Shown here piece after piece: positions 35,107-45,109 of a stretch of DNA of 64,000 bases. A program made the position numbers and the translations under genes. This stretch comes from Alphaproteobacteria bacterium (GTDB lineage Bacteria > Pseudomonadota > Alphaproteobacteria > Micropepsales > Micropepsaceae): contig WGNU01000009.1 in NCBI GenBank assembly GCA_016124385.1, positions 1 through 64,000 of the forward strand, in the 5' to 3' direction. A model generated the notes under the pieces. It saw only the letters and a program-made list of their open reading frames with translations, searched no databases and was not told the origin of the DNA. Position 1 is the stretch's first letter; every line of letters starts with the position of its first letter.

Positions 35107-36287
35107 AGCGTCTGTGTGCGGAAGAAATCGCGCACATTGGCGGCGAAGAGTTCCGGTTCCTCCATCGCCGCGAAATGCCCGCCGCGCGGCATGATCTCGA
35201 ACGCTTTCAAATTGTAGCTCCGCTCTGCCCAGCTGCGCGGCGTCAGCGGGAGCGTATCCATCGGGTATTCCGCATAGCCCGTCGGCACCGTCACGCGCTC
35301 GCCCGGCTTCAGGAGCGCCGAGCCTTCGGCCGGTCCCGCGCGATAGAGCATGTTCGCGCTATTGATGGTGCCGGTGAACCAATAGATCGAGAGCATCGTG
35401 CCCAAGAGGTCGTGCGGGAAGCGCTCTTCCATGCCGCGATAGGGATGGTCCTTTTTCGTGTCGCCGAGGCGGAAATATTTGTCGGCGAGCCACGCCGCGA
35501 GACCGGCGGGCGAATCCATCAGCCCCGGCGCGAGGGCCATGGGCTTCGTCGACTGGATCACCCGGTAGCCTTCCTCGATGGACCACCAGGCGCGCATTTT
35601 CTTGATCCAGGCGGCTTCTTCATTCGTGACCGGTGGCTGACTGGGATGTTTGAGGTTCGGCCTTAGCGGCAGCATCGTCAGGTGGATCGCGCCGAGGCTG
35701 TCGGCGTGCTGAAGCGCGAGCCGCGAGGTCACGAAGCTGCCCCAGTCGCCGGCCTGCGCGAAATAGCGCCGATAGCCAAGGACATCATGCATCAGCGCGT
35801 GCCAGAGTTCGGCGATGGCCGCCGGACCGATGGGCGTGCGCGGCTTCGATGAAAAGCCAAAGCCAAGCAGCGAGGGGACGACGACATCGAACGCGTCCGC
35901 TGGATCGCCTCCGAAACGCTCGGGATGGGCGAGTGGCTCGACCACATCGAGGAACTCACGGAAGGCGGACGGCCAGCCATGCGTCAGAATGAGGGGCCGG
36001 CGCGATGGGCCCGATCCCTTCTCATAGACGAAATGGATCGTGTGCGTTTCGCCGTTCGTACTTTTGAGGTCGACCGTATACTGAGGAAACCGGTTGAGCG
36101 AGGCTTCTGCCTTTCGCCAGTCGAACTCCTTCTCCCAATGAGCGAGGAGGCGCGTGAGATAGCTGAGGTTCGTGCCCCACGCCCAATTCTCGTTGCCTGC
36201 CGGCTCGTTGGGCAGGCGCGTGCGGGCAAGGCGGGCCTTCAAGTCGGCGATCGCCTCATCGGCCACGGCAATCCGAAAGGGTTTCAT
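35103..36287 (-). CDS. Epoxide hydrolase (EHN-type alpha/beta hydrolase), copy 1
   Basis: This 394-residue enzyme has the epoxide-hydrolase N-terminal helical domain at about 1-95 (FRIAVADEAIADLKARLART). An alpha/beta-hydrolase core follows: HGWP at 103-106 (oxyanion hole), the nucleophile Asp181 in GDWGS, and the catalytic His371 in GGHFAAMEEP. Two tyrosines for ring opening lie in the cap. Such enzymes hydrolyse epoxides to diols; the substrate is unknown. It is followed upstream with no gap by a second enzyme of the same family. Its last bases overlap accA. Confidence 0.9.
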   Translation of the reverse strand: MKPFRIAVADEAIADLKARLARTRLPNEPAGNENWAWGTNLSYLTRLLAHWEKEFDWRKAEASLNRFPQYTVDLKSTNGETHTIHFVYEKGSGPSRRPLILTHGWPSAFREFLDVVEPLAHPERFGGDPADAFDVVVPSLLGFGFSSKPRTPIGPAAIAELWHALMHDVLGYRRYFAQAGDWGSFVTSRLALQHADSLGAIHLTMLPLRPNLKHPSQPPVTNEEAAWIKKMRAWWSIEEGYRVIQSTKPMALAPGLMDSPAGLAAWLADKYFRLGDTKKDHPYRGMEERFPHDLLGTMLSIYWFTGTINSANMLYRAGPAEGSALLKPGERVTVPTGYAEYPMDTLPLTPRSWAERSYNLKAFEIMPRGGHFAAMEEPELFAANVRDFFRTQTL

Positions 36288-37439
36288 TTAGAGATCGATG
36301 TCGCGCGCGAAGGCGCGAACGTCGCCCATGAATTTTTCAGGGCGCTCCATCGCGGCGAAGTGGCCGCCTTCCCCCATTTCGGTCCAGCGGCGCACGTTCA
36401 TCTGTTTTTCGACCAGCGAGCGCGGGGGCCAGCCGATGAAATCGTGCGGGAAATTGGCGACCGCGACTGGGCGTTCGATCTTGGCGCCTTTGGGCAGTGG
36501 CGCGCCCGGATCCTCGGCCAGTCCACGATAGAGCCAGGTCGAGGTGCCGAACGTGTCCGTCACGAGATAGATCATCACGTTGGTCAGAAGCTGATCCTTC
36601 GTATAGGCGCTTTCGATGTTCTCGCCTTCCAGATGCGACCAGGTCTTGAACTTCTCGATGATCCAGGCGCAGACGCCGACCGGCGAATCCATGAGCGCGT
36701 AGGAGAGCGTGAGCGGCTTCGTCGTATGCATGCGGAAATAAGCGCCCTCGGCCTCGAACATGGCGAGCGATTCGCCTGCCCATTTCATTTCCTCCGCCGT
36801 CTCGGGCACGACGCCCGGTGCGCGCCAGCCAAACATGTTGAGATGGGCCGCCTTGCAGCCCTTGCCCTCATACCCGAGCCATCCCGAAATCGCCGAACCC
36901 CAGTCGCCGCCCTGGGCGAGATAGCTGTTGTAGCCGAGAACGTCCGTCATCAGACGATCGAAATGGCGTGCGACCGTGCGGGGGCCGATGGGGCGGGCGG
37001 GCTTGCCCGAAAAGCCGTAGCCCGGCAGCGAGGGCGCGATCACGTCGAAGCCATCTTCGGCCTTGCCGCCGAACCGCTCAGGGTGTGCGAGCGCCTCGAT
37101 CACGTGTATGAACTCGAGCACCGATCCCGGCCAGCCGTGGGAAATGATGAGCGGCCGGGGCTTCGTATTGGAGCCCTTCTCGGCGATGTAGTGGATTTCT
37201 AGACCGTCGACCGTCGCGCGGAATTGAGGAAACCGGTTGAGGGCGGCTTCCTGTTTGCGCCAGTCGAAGCCCGACAACCAATAGGCGACGAGTTCCTTCA
37301 TGTAGGAGAGGTTCGCGCCGTAGGCCCATTCGCCGCCCGGGCCGCCGACCGGTGCGTCCGGCCACTCGAAGGCTTTGACGCGAGCCATGATCTTGTCGAG
37401 CTTGGCCTGGGGAACATTGATCGTGAAGGGCGTCGGCAT
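36288..37439 (-). CDS. Epoxide hydrolase (EHN-type alpha/beta hydrolase), copy 2
   Basis: This 383-residue paralogue of the next gene has the same layout: N-terminal EHN domain (INVPQAKLDKIMARVKAFEW), HGWP at 101-104, nucleophile Asp179 in GGDWGS, and His360 in GGHFAAMERP. The two genes abut directly (stop at 36288, start at 36287) and are surely cotranscribed. Sequence divergence between them is high enough that they probably prefer different epoxides. This one comes first in the operon. Confidence 0.9.
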   Translation of the reverse strand: MPTPFTINVPQAKLDKIMARVKAFEWPDAPVGGPGGEWAYGANLSYMKELVAYWLSGFDWRKQEAALNRFPQFRATVDGLEIHYIAEKGSNTKPRPLIISHGWPGSVLEFIHVIEALAHPERFGGKAEDGFDVIAPSLPGYGFSGKPARPIGPRTVARHFDRLMTDVLGYNSYLAQGGDWGSAISGWLGYEGKGCKAAHLNMFGWRAPGVVPETAEEMKWAGESLAMFEAEGAYFRMHTTKPLTLSYALMDSPVGVCAWIIEKFKTWSHLEGENIESAYTKDQLLTNVMIYLVTDTFGTSTWLYRGLAEDPGAPLPKGAKIERPVAVANFPHDFIGWPPRSLVEKQMNVRRWTEMGEGGHFAAMERPEKFMGDVRAFARDIDL

Positions 37440-37494
37440 CGGCGGTTCCTCGTATTCTTAATTGCGCGAACGGTGAACCGCGCGCGGATTTGAA

Positions 37495-39219
37495 TCAATG
37501 CCCCGCGACGGTTCCCTCGCGCCGTGGGTCGGCGGCGCCTTCGAGGCGATCGGGCCAAATGCGGATCGCATGAAGGCCGCTTGTCAGATCCGTAATCTCG
37601 ACGGTATGGCCGAGGCGTTCGAGGCGTGGCGCTAGCGCTTCGAGCGCGGTACCCTTCTCGATCTTCAAGCCCTCGCCAGTATCGAGATAGCGCGGTGCCG
37701 CGACCGCGTCCTGCAGCGACAGCCCGCCATCGAGAATGTCGATCAGCGCCTGCGCGACATAGCCGATGATGTTGCCGCCACCGGGCGAGCCGATGGCGAG
37801 GATCGGCGTGCCCGCGGCATCGAAAACGATGACGGGTGCCATCGAACTCCGCGGCCGTTTGCCTGCGGCGACGGCATTCGCGATCGGCTTGCCGCGGCGC
37901 GACGGCTCGAAGGAAAAATCGGTCAGCTCGTTGTTGAGAAGGAAGCCGCCCGCCATGAGTTGCGAGCCGAAGACGAATTCGATCGAACTCGTCATCGAGG
38001 CAACGTTGCCAGCGCCATCGACGATGCTGAAATGGGTCGTGCCTTGCCATTCGGGTGAGCGGTGAGGCGCGTAGCGCTGGAGGCCGGTGAGACTGGGCGG
38101 CACGCCCGCATCCGCCTTGCGCATGGCGCGGTCGACGCGAATGAGATTCGCCCGTTCGCCGATATAGGCGGGATCGAGCAGGCCCATCGGGACGTCGACG
38201 AAATCGGGATCGGCGAGATAGATCGCGCGGTCGGCGTAAGCGAGGCGCTCGGCCTCCGCGACGAGGTGGATGGTTTCGACTGTACCCGGCTTCAGCGGCT
38301 CCAGGCTGACGGCCTCCACCAGCATCAGAATCTGCAACACCGTGACGCCGCCGCTGGTCGGTGGAGGCATCGCGCAAACGCGATAGACTCGGAATGGCGC
38401 GCAAACGGGCTCGCGTTCCTTCGGTTCGTAGCCGGCGAGGTCGTCTGTCGTCATGACCGCCGGGTTGACGGGCGCAGTTGTCACGCGGTCCGAAATCGCG
38501 GCGGCGATTGGGCCTTCATAGAAGGCTTCGGCGCCTCCCGTGGCAAGGCTCCGAAGCGTCTCCGCAAAGGCGGGATTGCGCAGCGTCTCGCCGACCGCAA
38601 GGGGCGTTCCGTCCTCCTTGAAGAAATAGCGGCTCGTCTCGGGCATCGCTTTCAGGCTCGGCGCGAAGGTTTCGATGAGGCCAGCTAGGCGAGGCGAGAC
38701 TGCAAACCCTTCTTCGCTCAGCCGGATTGCGTCATCGAAGAGGGACGACCACTGCAGGCGGCCGTGCTCTCCGTGCGCCTTGCTCAACATCGCAACGACA
38801 CCTGGCACGCCGACAGACTTACCGCCAACGATCGCCGCGCGCAGCGTCTGAGGGCGGCCGCTGGGCTTGAGGAAGAGCTCCGGAACGGCGCTCGCAGGCG
38901 CGGTCTCGCGGCCGTCATAGGCGTGAAGCGTTTTGGTCCCTGCGTCCCAGTAGAGAAGGAACGCGCCGCCGCCGAGGCCCGATGATTGCGGCTCGACGAG
39001 CGTCAAAACCGACTGGACCGCGATTGCTGCATCGAGCGCTGAGCCGCCCCGCATAAGAACGCGGTAGCCGGCATCGGTCGCCAAGGGGTTTGCGGCCGTG
39101 ACCATGGCATGGGCTGGCGTCACGCCCGTGAGCTGGTCGAGACGGGCCGTCACGTCTGCGCAGGCCGTCAGGCCGATCGTCAGCGCCGCCGCGCACAGGG
39201 CCTTCCACGTCATCGACAT
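37495..39219 (-). CDS. ggt: Gamma-glutamyltransferase, lipoprotein-like
   Basis: This 574-residue precursor cleaves gamma-glutamyl bonds of glutathione and related peptides. It has a signal peptide ending in the lipobox LTAC at about 17-20, so the enzyme may be anchored in the outer membrane. The large-subunit Arg region (AYDGRETAPAS) is present. Autoprocessing occurs before the nucleophilic Thr in QGTTHFSIVD near residue 392, and the small subunit follows with NNELTDFS and the GSPGGGNIIGYV oxyanion motif. All key residues are present, so the enzyme should mature normally. It lies upstream of the epoxide hydrolase pair on the same strand; a role together in detoxification is possible. Confidence 0.93.
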   Translation of the reverse strand: MSMTWKALCAAALTIGLTACADVTARLDQLTGVTPAHAMVTAANPLATDAGYRVLMRGGSALDAAIAVQSVLTLVEPQSSGLGGGAFLLYWDAGTKTLHAYDGRETAPASAVPELFLKPSGRPQTLRAAIVGGKSVGVPGVVAMLSKAHGEHGRLQWSSLFDDAIRLSEEGFAVSPRLAGLIETFAPSLKAMPETSRYFFKEDGTPLAVGETLRNPAFAETLRSLATGGAEAFYEGPIAAAISDRVTTAPVNPAVMTTDDLAGYEPKEREPVCAPFRVYRVCAMPPPTSGGVTVLQILMLVEAVSLEPLKPGTVETIHLVAEAERLAYADRAIYLADPDFVDVPMGLLDPAYIGERANLIRVDRAMRKADAGVPPSLTGLQRYAPHRSPEWQGTTHFSIVDGAGNVASMTSSIEFVFGSQLMAGGFLLNNELTDFSFEPSRRGKPIANAVAAGKRPRSSMAPVIVFDAAGTPILAIGSPGGGNIIGYVAQALIDILDGGLSLQDAVAAPRYLDTGEGLKIEKGTALEALAPRLERLGHTVEITDLTSGLHAIRIWPDRLEGAADPRREGTVAGH

Positions 39220-39356
39220 GCGCTCGTCTCCCTTTCTAACGCTTTACCGGGCGACGTTAGCCTGCCTCTTCGGCGCCGTCACCGCGCCCGGCGCCGGTGT
39301 CGTTGTCAGTTGCGGCATCTTCGTCTAGTCCTGAGGGCGCAGCTTAGGTGGCCGAG

Positions 39357-39980
39357 ATGGACAGCTATTCGTTCACCAACGATTGGTTCAAGGCCCGGAT
39401 CCAATCGCTCTGGTCGCAGCTGCTCTCCAGGGTAAAGCCGACGACGCTCCTGGAGATCGGGTCCTACGAAGGCGCGAGCGCCTGCTTCCTCATTGAGTTC
39501 CTGGGAGCCACATCGCCGATCGAGCTCCACTGTGTGGACACGTGGGAAGGGAGTCTCGAACACAAGGCGGTCGGCGATGACATGGCGGCCGTCGAGCAGC
39601 GGTTCCATGCCAATATCGCGATTGCGCGCGGCAAGGCTGCGAACCCGGTCGACCTGGTCGTTCACAAGGGCCGGTCGGACGAGGTGCTCGCGCACCTGAT
39701 TGTCGAAGGCAAGCGCAACCATTTCGACTTCGTTTATGTCGATGGATCGCACCAAGCGCCCGATGTTCTCGTCGACGCAGCGCTCGCCTTCAAGCTCGTG
39801 CGCGTTGGCGGTGTGATCGCGTTCGACGATTATCTGTGGACGGAAAAACTGCCTAGTGGGCGTGACCCCCTGCGCTGTCCCAAGCCGGCGATCGACGCGT
39901 TCGTCAATCTGTTCTTCCACAAAGTGAGAGTGCTGAACGCGCCGCTGACGCAGCTCTATGTTCAAAAACTCGCCGACTAG
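39357..39980 (+). CDS. Class I SAM-dependent methyltransferase (Methyltransf_24-like)
   Basis: This 207-residue protein has a Rossmann methyltransferase core. Motif I LLEIGSYEGASACFL is at about 32-46 and the VDTW acidic post-I strand follows. FDFVYVDGSHQAPDVLVDAALAF and LVRVGGVIAFDDY are typical of Methyltransf_24 proteins, which modify sugars, lipids or small molecules. The exact substrate is unknown. AGGTGG eight bases before the ATG at 39357 supports this start over a GTG three codons earlier. It is alone between the divergent ggt and the convergent secA. Confidence 0.85.
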   Translation: MDSYSFTNDWFKARIQSLWSQLLSRVKPTTLLEIGSYEGASACFLIEFLGATSPIELHCVDTWEGSLEHKAVGDDMAAVEQRFHANIAIARGKAANPVDLVVHKGRSDEVLAHLIVEGKRNHFDFVYVDGSHQAPDVLVDAALAFKLVRVGGVIAFDDYLWTEKLPSGRDPLRCPKPAIDAFVNLFFHKVRVLNAPLTQLYVQKLAD

Positions 39981-39992
39981 GCGGGGTGGCGA

Positions 39993-42731
39993 TCAGGCCG
40001 TAACCGCGCCGTGGCAGTGCTTGAACTTCTTGCCGGAGCCACACGGGCAGGGCGCGTTGCGCGAGACCTTGCCCCAGGTTGCGGAATCGTCGGCCTTCGG
40101 CGAGAGCGGCCTTCCGGCAACGCGCGGGATATTGCGCGCTGGTCCCTGGGGAGCGGGGTCCGCCATTTCGTTCTCGCCCGTGAGGGGATCGATATGCGTG
40201 GCGTGCATCTCGGGCAAGGCCTGGGCCTCGAGCGGCGGCGGGGCGTTCTCGACCTGGAACCGAATGTGCATCAGGTTCCGCGTCACGTCGTGGCGGAGCT
40301 TCGAGAGCAGTCCCTCGAAGAGTTGAAACGCCTCTGCCTTGTATTCGTTCAATGGGTCGCGCTGCGCATAGCCACGCAGGCCGACGTGCTGGCGCAGATG
40401 GTCGAGCATCACGAGGTGTTCGCGCCAATTGTGGTCGAGCGTCTGAATGAGCAGCGATTTCTCTACTTGGCGCATCAGATCGGGAGAGGCCTGTGCAGCC
40501 TTCTCGGCGGCTTTGCGGTCGACAGCCGCGTTCAAGCGGTTGCGGATTTCCTCGTCGGCGATACCCTCCTCCGAAGCCCAATCGACGATTGGGAGCTCCA
40601 GATCGAATATCTCCTTGATCTCTCCCGCCAGGCCGTCGGTGTTCCACTGCTCGGCGTAGACATGCTCGGGCATGTATTTGGCGACCAGCTCTTCGACCAC
40701 CTGGTGGCGCATGTCGACGACCATCTCGGCCAGATCGGTCGCCCGCATTAGCTCAATCCGCTGTTCGAAGATCGCCTTGCGCTGATCGTTCATCACGTTG
40801 TCGAACTTCAGCAGGTTCTTACGGATGTCGAAATTGCGTGCCTCGACCTTTTTCTGTGCGCGCTCCAGTGCGGCATTCACCCAAGGGTGGATGATCGCCT
40901 CGCCCTTTTCGAGGCCGAGGCGCTGTAAGATGCTGTCCAGCCGGCCGGCCCCGAAGATGCGCATCAGATCGTCTTCAAGGCTGAGGAAGAATTTGGACGC
41001 GCCCGGATCGCCTTGGCGGCCGGAGCGGCCGCGCAGCTGATTGTCGATGCGCCGGCTCTCGTGGCGCTCGGTGCCGACGACGTAGAGACCGCCGGCTGCG
41101 AGCGCTTCCTTCTTCGCTGCGGCGACTTCGGCCCGGATCTTGGCAATCGCCGCCTCGCGTGCGGCTTGATCCTCAATGTCTTGCGCTTCCTGTGCGATGC
41201 GCAAATCCGCATTGCCGCCGAGCTGAATATCGGTGCCGCGCCCGGCCATATTGGTCGCGATCGTCACCATGCCGGGGACGCCGGCCTGCGCGATGATCTG
41301 CGCTTCCTGCTCATGATAGCGCGCGTTCAGAACGGCATGGCGAATCTTGCGCTTCTTCAGAAGGGCAGAGAGCGTTTCGGATTTCTCGATCGACACCGTG
41401 CCGACAAGAACAGGCTGCTTGCGCTCCTGCGCTTCCTCGATGAGCGCGATGATCGCGTCGTACTTCTCTTCAGCCGTGCGGTAGACTTCGTCGTCGTGGT
41501 CCTCACGCGCAACGGCGACGTTGGTCGGAATCTCGGCGACGTCGAGGCCGTAGATGTTCAAAAATTCCTCTGCCTCGGTCGCAGCGGTGCCCGTCATGCC
41601 GGCGAGCTTGCCGTAGAGGCGGAAGAAATTCTGGAACGTGACCGAGGCTAGCGTCTGGTTCTCGGGCTGGATGCTCACCTTCTCCTTCGCTTCCAGCGCC
41701 TGGTGCAAGCCGTCCGAATAGCGCCGGCCCTCCATCATGCGGCCCGTGAACTCGTCGATGATGATGACCTTGTCGTCCTTCACGATGTAGTCGCGGTCGC
41801 GCTGGAAAAGCGTGTGAGCCTTCAGCGCCTGGTTCACGTGGTGGACGAGGCTGATGTTGTTGATGTCGTAGAGTGTGCCTTCTTGAAGCATGCCCGCTTC
41901 CTGCAGCAGCTCCTCCATCCGCTCGTTGCCTTCCTCGGTGAGGTGGACGGAGCGCTGCTTCTCGTCGAGATCGAAATGCTCCGGCTGGAGAAGCGGAATG
42001 ACCGTATCGATTTTGCGGTAGAGCTCGGAGAGATCTTCCGTCGGGCCCGAGATGATGAGCGGCGTGCGTGCTTCATCGATCAGGATCGAGTCGACTTCAT
42101 CGACGATCGCAAAATGGTGACCGCGCTGCGCCATCTGCGCGAGGCTGTATTTCATGTTGTCGCGCAGATAGTCGAAGCCGTACTCGTTGTTCGTGCCGTA
42201 AGTGACATCGGCCGCGTAGGCGGCGCGGCGTGCCTCGTCTGTCAGCCCGTGAACGATGCAGCCGACCGTCAACCCCAGGAAGCGGTAGATCTGGCCCATC
42301 CATTCCGCGTCGCGCTTGGCGAGATAGTCGTTCACGGTGACGACGTGAACGCCCTTGCCAGCGAGCGCATTCAGGTAGACGGCAAGCGTCGCGACGAGCG
42401 TCTTGCCTTCGCCGGTCTTCATTTCGGCGATCTTGCCCTCATGCAGGACCATGCCGCCGACAAGCTGAACGTCGAAGTGGCGCTGGCCGAGCGTGCGTTT
42501 GGCCGCCTCGCGGACGACCGCGAAGGCCTCGTTCAGAAGGGAATCGAGATCCTCGCCGCCTGCGACGCGTTCCTTGAAGGCCGCCGTCTTGGCGCGTAGT
42601 TCTTCGTCGCTGAGCGCGGCCATCGCCGGCTCGAGCGCATTGATCGCTTTCACCCGCTCGAATTTCGCCTTGAGCTTGCGGTCGTTGGATGTGCCGAAAA
42701 TACGCCGCGCGATCGCGCCGAGCCCAAGCAT
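39993..42731 (-). CDS. secA: Preprotein translocase ATPase SecA
   Basis: This 912-residue motor drives protein export through SecYEG. NBD1 has [10 protein letters not shown] near 104 and the DEVDSIL Walker B. NBD2 has the helicase-like [12 protein letters not shown]. The helical scaffold and wing follow, and the C-terminus carries the SecB- and lipid-binding zinc motif [16 protein letters not shown]. The start ([20 protein letters not shown]) is as in other alphaproteobacteria. It is transcribed alone; argJ is divergent upstream with about 330 bases between them that I found no gene in. Confidence 0.97.
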   Translation of the reverse strand: MLGLGAIARRIFGTSNDRKLKAKFERVKAINALEPAMAALSDEELRAKTAAFKERVAGGEDLDSLLNEAFAVVREAAKRTLGQRHFDVQLVGGMVLHEGKIAEMKTGEGKTLVATLAVYLNALAGKGVHVVTVNDYLAKRDAEWMGQIYRFLGLTVGCIVHGLTDEARRAAYAADVTYGTNNEYGFDYLRDNMKYSLAQMAQRGHHFAIVDEVDSILIDEARTPLIISGPTEDLSELYRKIDTVIPLLQPEHFDLDEKQRSVHLTEEGNERMEELLQEAGMLQEGTLYDINNISLVHHVNQALKAHTLFQRDRDYIVKDDKVIIIDEFTGRMMEGRRYSDGLHQALEAKEKVSIQPENQTLASVTFQNFFRLYGKLAGMTGTAATEAEEFLNIYGLDVAEIPTNVAVAREDHDDEVYRTAEEKYDAIIALIEEAQERKQPVLVGTVSIEKSETLSALLKKRKIRHAVLNARYHEQEAQIIAQAGVPGMVTIATNMAGRGTDIQLGGNADLRIAQEAQDIEDQAAREAAIAKIRAEVAAAKKEALAAGGLYVVGTERHESRRIDNQLRGRSGRQGDPGASKFFLSLEDDLMRIFGAGRLDSILQRLGLEKGEAIIHPWVNAALERAQKKVEARNFDIRKNLLKFDNVMNDQRKAIFEQRIELMRATDLAEMVVDMRHQVVEELVAKYMPEHVYAEQWNTDGLAGEIKEIFDLELPIVDWASEEGIADEEIRNRLNAAVDRKAAEKAAQASPDLMRQVEKSLLIQTLDHNWREHLVMLDHLRQHVGLRGYAQRDPLNEYKAEAFQLFEGLLSKLRHDVTRNLMHIRFQVENAPPPLEAQALPEMHATHIDPLTGENEMADPAPQGPARNIPRVAGRPLSPKADDSATWGKVSRNAPCPCGSGKKFKHCHGAVTA

Positions 42732-43058
42732 CGTTTAGATCACCTTATCAAGCGCCGCGCGGCCCCATGCGGCCACGCCGTTCGCCACCCTGTCTCGAGG
42801 ACGGCGTGATCGGAAGGTTCACCCCGTCGGCCGCGCGAATTGGAATTGGTCCGAAACCGCCGTGACGAGGTATCGAGCCGATCTTCAAGCCAGCGACACA
42901 GATAAGGACGGCGGCAGGCTTAGTCAACGCGCCACACATTCGTGTTAAGTCGCGGGGAAACCTTGCGATTTTGCAACACCAGGGCCTTGTGCGCCTTCTC
43001 AACTTATGACCACACTCCGCCCATATCATAAAGGGGGCCCTCGGCATTGGGGCGCGCC

Positions 43059-44420
43059 ATGGGAGCGAAACCAAAGGATTCCGTCGTGCCGCTGAGGGCC
43101 AAGAGCGCGGCGAAGCGTGACAAACCTGCGCGGGCGAAGGCATCGAAAAAGGCGGAGAAGGCTGCGCCCGCTGCGGCGAGCGCAAAGGACCATCCTATCT
43201 CTCCGCTCGCCCCGAAAATTCCCGACGATCTGCCGCCTCTGGCCGGCGTTCGGTTCGCAAGCGGTTCAGCGGGTGTGAAATATCGCGATCGGACGGATGT
43301 CTTCGTCGCTGTTCTTGCCCCCGAAACCCAGGTCGCCGGCGTTTTTACCCAGTCGAAGACCGCTTCAGCGCCTGTTCTTTGGTGCCGTGAGGCGCTGAAA
43401 GGCGGCGAGGCCCGCGCGCTCGTTGTCAATTCGGGCAATTCCAACGCTTTCACAGGGGCTGCCGGAGTCGAAAGCGTCCGGAAGGTTGCCGAAGCCGCCG
43501 CTGGGATCGTCGGCGCTCCAGCCGGCCGGGTGTTCCTGGCCTCGACCGGGGTGATCGGTGAGCCGCTGCCGCATGGCAAGATCATCAAGGTGTTGGAAGA
43601 GACGTTCTCGCGCGCGGCCGCGACCGGCTGGCTGGGCGCGGCGCGGGCGATCATGACCACCGACACCTTTCCCAAGCTCGCCAGCGCCACCGCACGGATC
43701 GAGGGAGCCAAGGTCACGATCAACGGCATTGCCAAGGGCTCAGGCATGATCGCGCCCGACATGGCGACGATGCTCTCGTTCCTTTTCACCGATGCCGCGC
43801 TACCCGCCGACGTGCTGCAGCCGCTTCTAGCGGAGGCGGCCGATGACAGCTTCAATGCGATCACGGTCGACAGCGACACGTCGACCAGCGACACGCTGCT
43901 GCTGTTCGCGACCGGACGGGGGGCGAAGCATCCGGCCATCACCAAGGCGAACGACAAGCGCCTCAGGGAATTCAAGGCCGCGCTCAACGAGGTGACACGT
44001 TCGCTGGCGCTTCAGGTCGTCCGCGACGGCGAAGGAGCGCGCAAGCTCATCACCGTCACCGTCACAGGTGCAGAGGACGACGCGGCGGCAAAGCGGATCG
44101 CGCTGTCGATCGCGAACTCGCCGCTCGTGAAGACGGCGATCGCCGGCGAGGACGCCAATTGGGGCCGCATTGTCATGGCGGTCGGCAAGGCGGGCGAGGC
44201 AGCGGATCGCGACAAGCTCGCCATTTCGTTTGGCTCGCACCGCGTCGCCCATGAGGGAAGGCGGGACCCCAAGTACAGCGAGGAGAAGGTCTCGGCCTAT
44301 ATGAAGAAGGCCGAGATCGCGATCACCGTCGATGTCGGGGTCGGCAAGGGGGAGGCGCGTGTTTGGACCTGCGACCTCACCGAGGGCTATATCCGCATCA
44401 ATGCCGATTATCGCAGCTAG
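43059..44420 (+). CDS. argJ: Bifunctional glutamate N-acetyltransferase / amino-acid acetyltransferase ArgJ
   Basis: This 453-residue ArgJ makes N-acetylglutamate and recycles the acetyl group from N-acetylornithine in arginine synthesis. It is self-cleaving: the Ala236-Thr237 site in DMATMLSF gives the two subunits, with Thr237 as the nucleophile. Other marks are [12 protein letters not shown] and GEDANWGRI. The first about 45 residues are an added Lys/Ala-rich tail ([20 protein letters not shown]) that lies before the conserved [10 protein letters not shown] start and is not part of the usual fold. An ATG at 43059 is taken as the start; a TTG four codons upstream is less likely. Confidence 0.95.
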   Translation: MGAKPKDSVVPLRAKSAAKRDKPARAKASKKAEKAAPAAASAKDHPISPLAPKIPDDLPPLAGVRFASGSAGVKYRDRTDVFVAVLAPETQVAGVFTQSKTASAPVLWCREALKGGEARALVVNSGNSNAFTGAAGVESVRKVAEAAAGIVGAPAGRVFLASTGVIGEPLPHGKIIKVLEETFSRAAATGWLGAARAIMTTDTFPKLASATARIEGAKVTINGIAKGSGMIAPDMATMLSFLFTDAALPADVLQPLLAEAADDSFNAITVDSDTSTSDTLLLFATGRGAKHPAITKANDKRLREFKAALNEVTRSLALQVVRDGEGARKLITVTVTGAEDDAAAKRIALSIANSPLVKTAIAGEDANWGRIVMAVGKAGEAADRDKLAISFGSHRVAHEGRRDPKYSEEKVSAYMKKAEIAITVDVGVGKGEARVWTCDLTEGYIRINADYRS

Positions 44421-44485
44421 GCACGCGCTGGCGCCCAATCCCTCAAATTCGAAGAATTACCTTCCGTTAAGGCCTATGGCAGAGG

Positions 44486-44923
44486 ATGGCGGCGATGGCG
44501 GATCGAGCTGACCCGCCGGCCCCGCGCCGGCTCGTCCTAGTCGCCGCCGTCGCGCTGATCGATGTCGACGGCCGGGTGCTGATCACCCAGCGACCGGAAG
44601 GGAAGAGCATGGCGGGCCTTTGGGAATTCCCCGGCGGCAAGATCGAATCCGGCGAGACGCCGGAGGCGTGCCTCATCCGCGAGTTGAGGGAAGAACTCGA
44701 CATCGTCACGGATGCCGCGTGCCTCGCGCCCTTCACTTTTGCCTCGCATGCCTATGAGTCCTTCGATCTGCTGATGCCGCTCTATCTCTGCCGCAAATGG
44801 CAGGGTCTGCCCCGCGCCCTGGAGGGGCAGACGTTGCGCTGGGTACGCCCGAACGCGCTCAAGGATTTTCCGATGCCGCCGGCCGACCGGCCGCTGGTCG
44901 CGATGCTGCGTGATTTTCTCTAA
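44486..44923 (+). CDS. mutT: 8-oxo-dGTP diphosphatase MutT
   Basis: This 145-residue Nudix hydrolase removes 8-oxo-dGTP from the nucleotide pool. The Nudix box runs from about 51 to 73 (GKIESGETPEACLIRELREE, then LDI), preceded by LITQRPEGKSMAGLWEFPG as in MutT. It follows argJ on the same strand by 65 bases. The ATG at 44486 is used; another lies three codons on. Confidence 0.92.
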   Translation: MAAMADRADPPAPRRLVLVAAVALIDVDGRVLITQRPEGKSMAGLWEFPGGKIESGETPEACLIRELREELDIVTDAACLAPFTFASHAYESFDLLMPLYLCRKWQGLPRALEGQTLRWVRPNALKDFPMPPADRPLVAMLRDFL

Positions 44924-44938
44924 GGGAGGTTCGTCCCC

Positions 44939-45109
44939 ATGACCCATCTGATCGAGGCCGGGAAGTCCTTCCTTGGGGACGAGCGCGGTGCAACTGCCAT
45001 CGAATACGCGCTCATCATCGGCGGGATCGCGGCGGTCATTATCGGCGCCGTCAACGCGCTCGGCCTGACGCTTGCGCAACTCTACACAGACGTCGAAGCC
45101 GGCTTCTGA
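44939..45109 (+). CDS. Flp/Fap-type pilin subunit
   Basis: This 56-residue protein starts at an ATG with GGGAGG nine bases upstream and was found by reading the sequence. It has a short charged leader, then GATAIEYALIIGGIAAVIIG. This is the Flp prepilin pattern: cleavage after Gly17 leaves Glu at position +5 and Tyr at +6, then a hydrophobic helix. Flp pilins form Tad pili for adhesion. No tad or cpa genes are in the window, so this is an isolated pilin gene. It lies 15 bases after mutT, and its last 28 bases overlap the 3' end of the methyltransferase gene on the other strand. Confidence 0.88.
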   Translation: MTHLIEAGKSFLGDERGATAIEYALIIGGIAAVIIGAVNALGLTLAQLYTDVEAGF

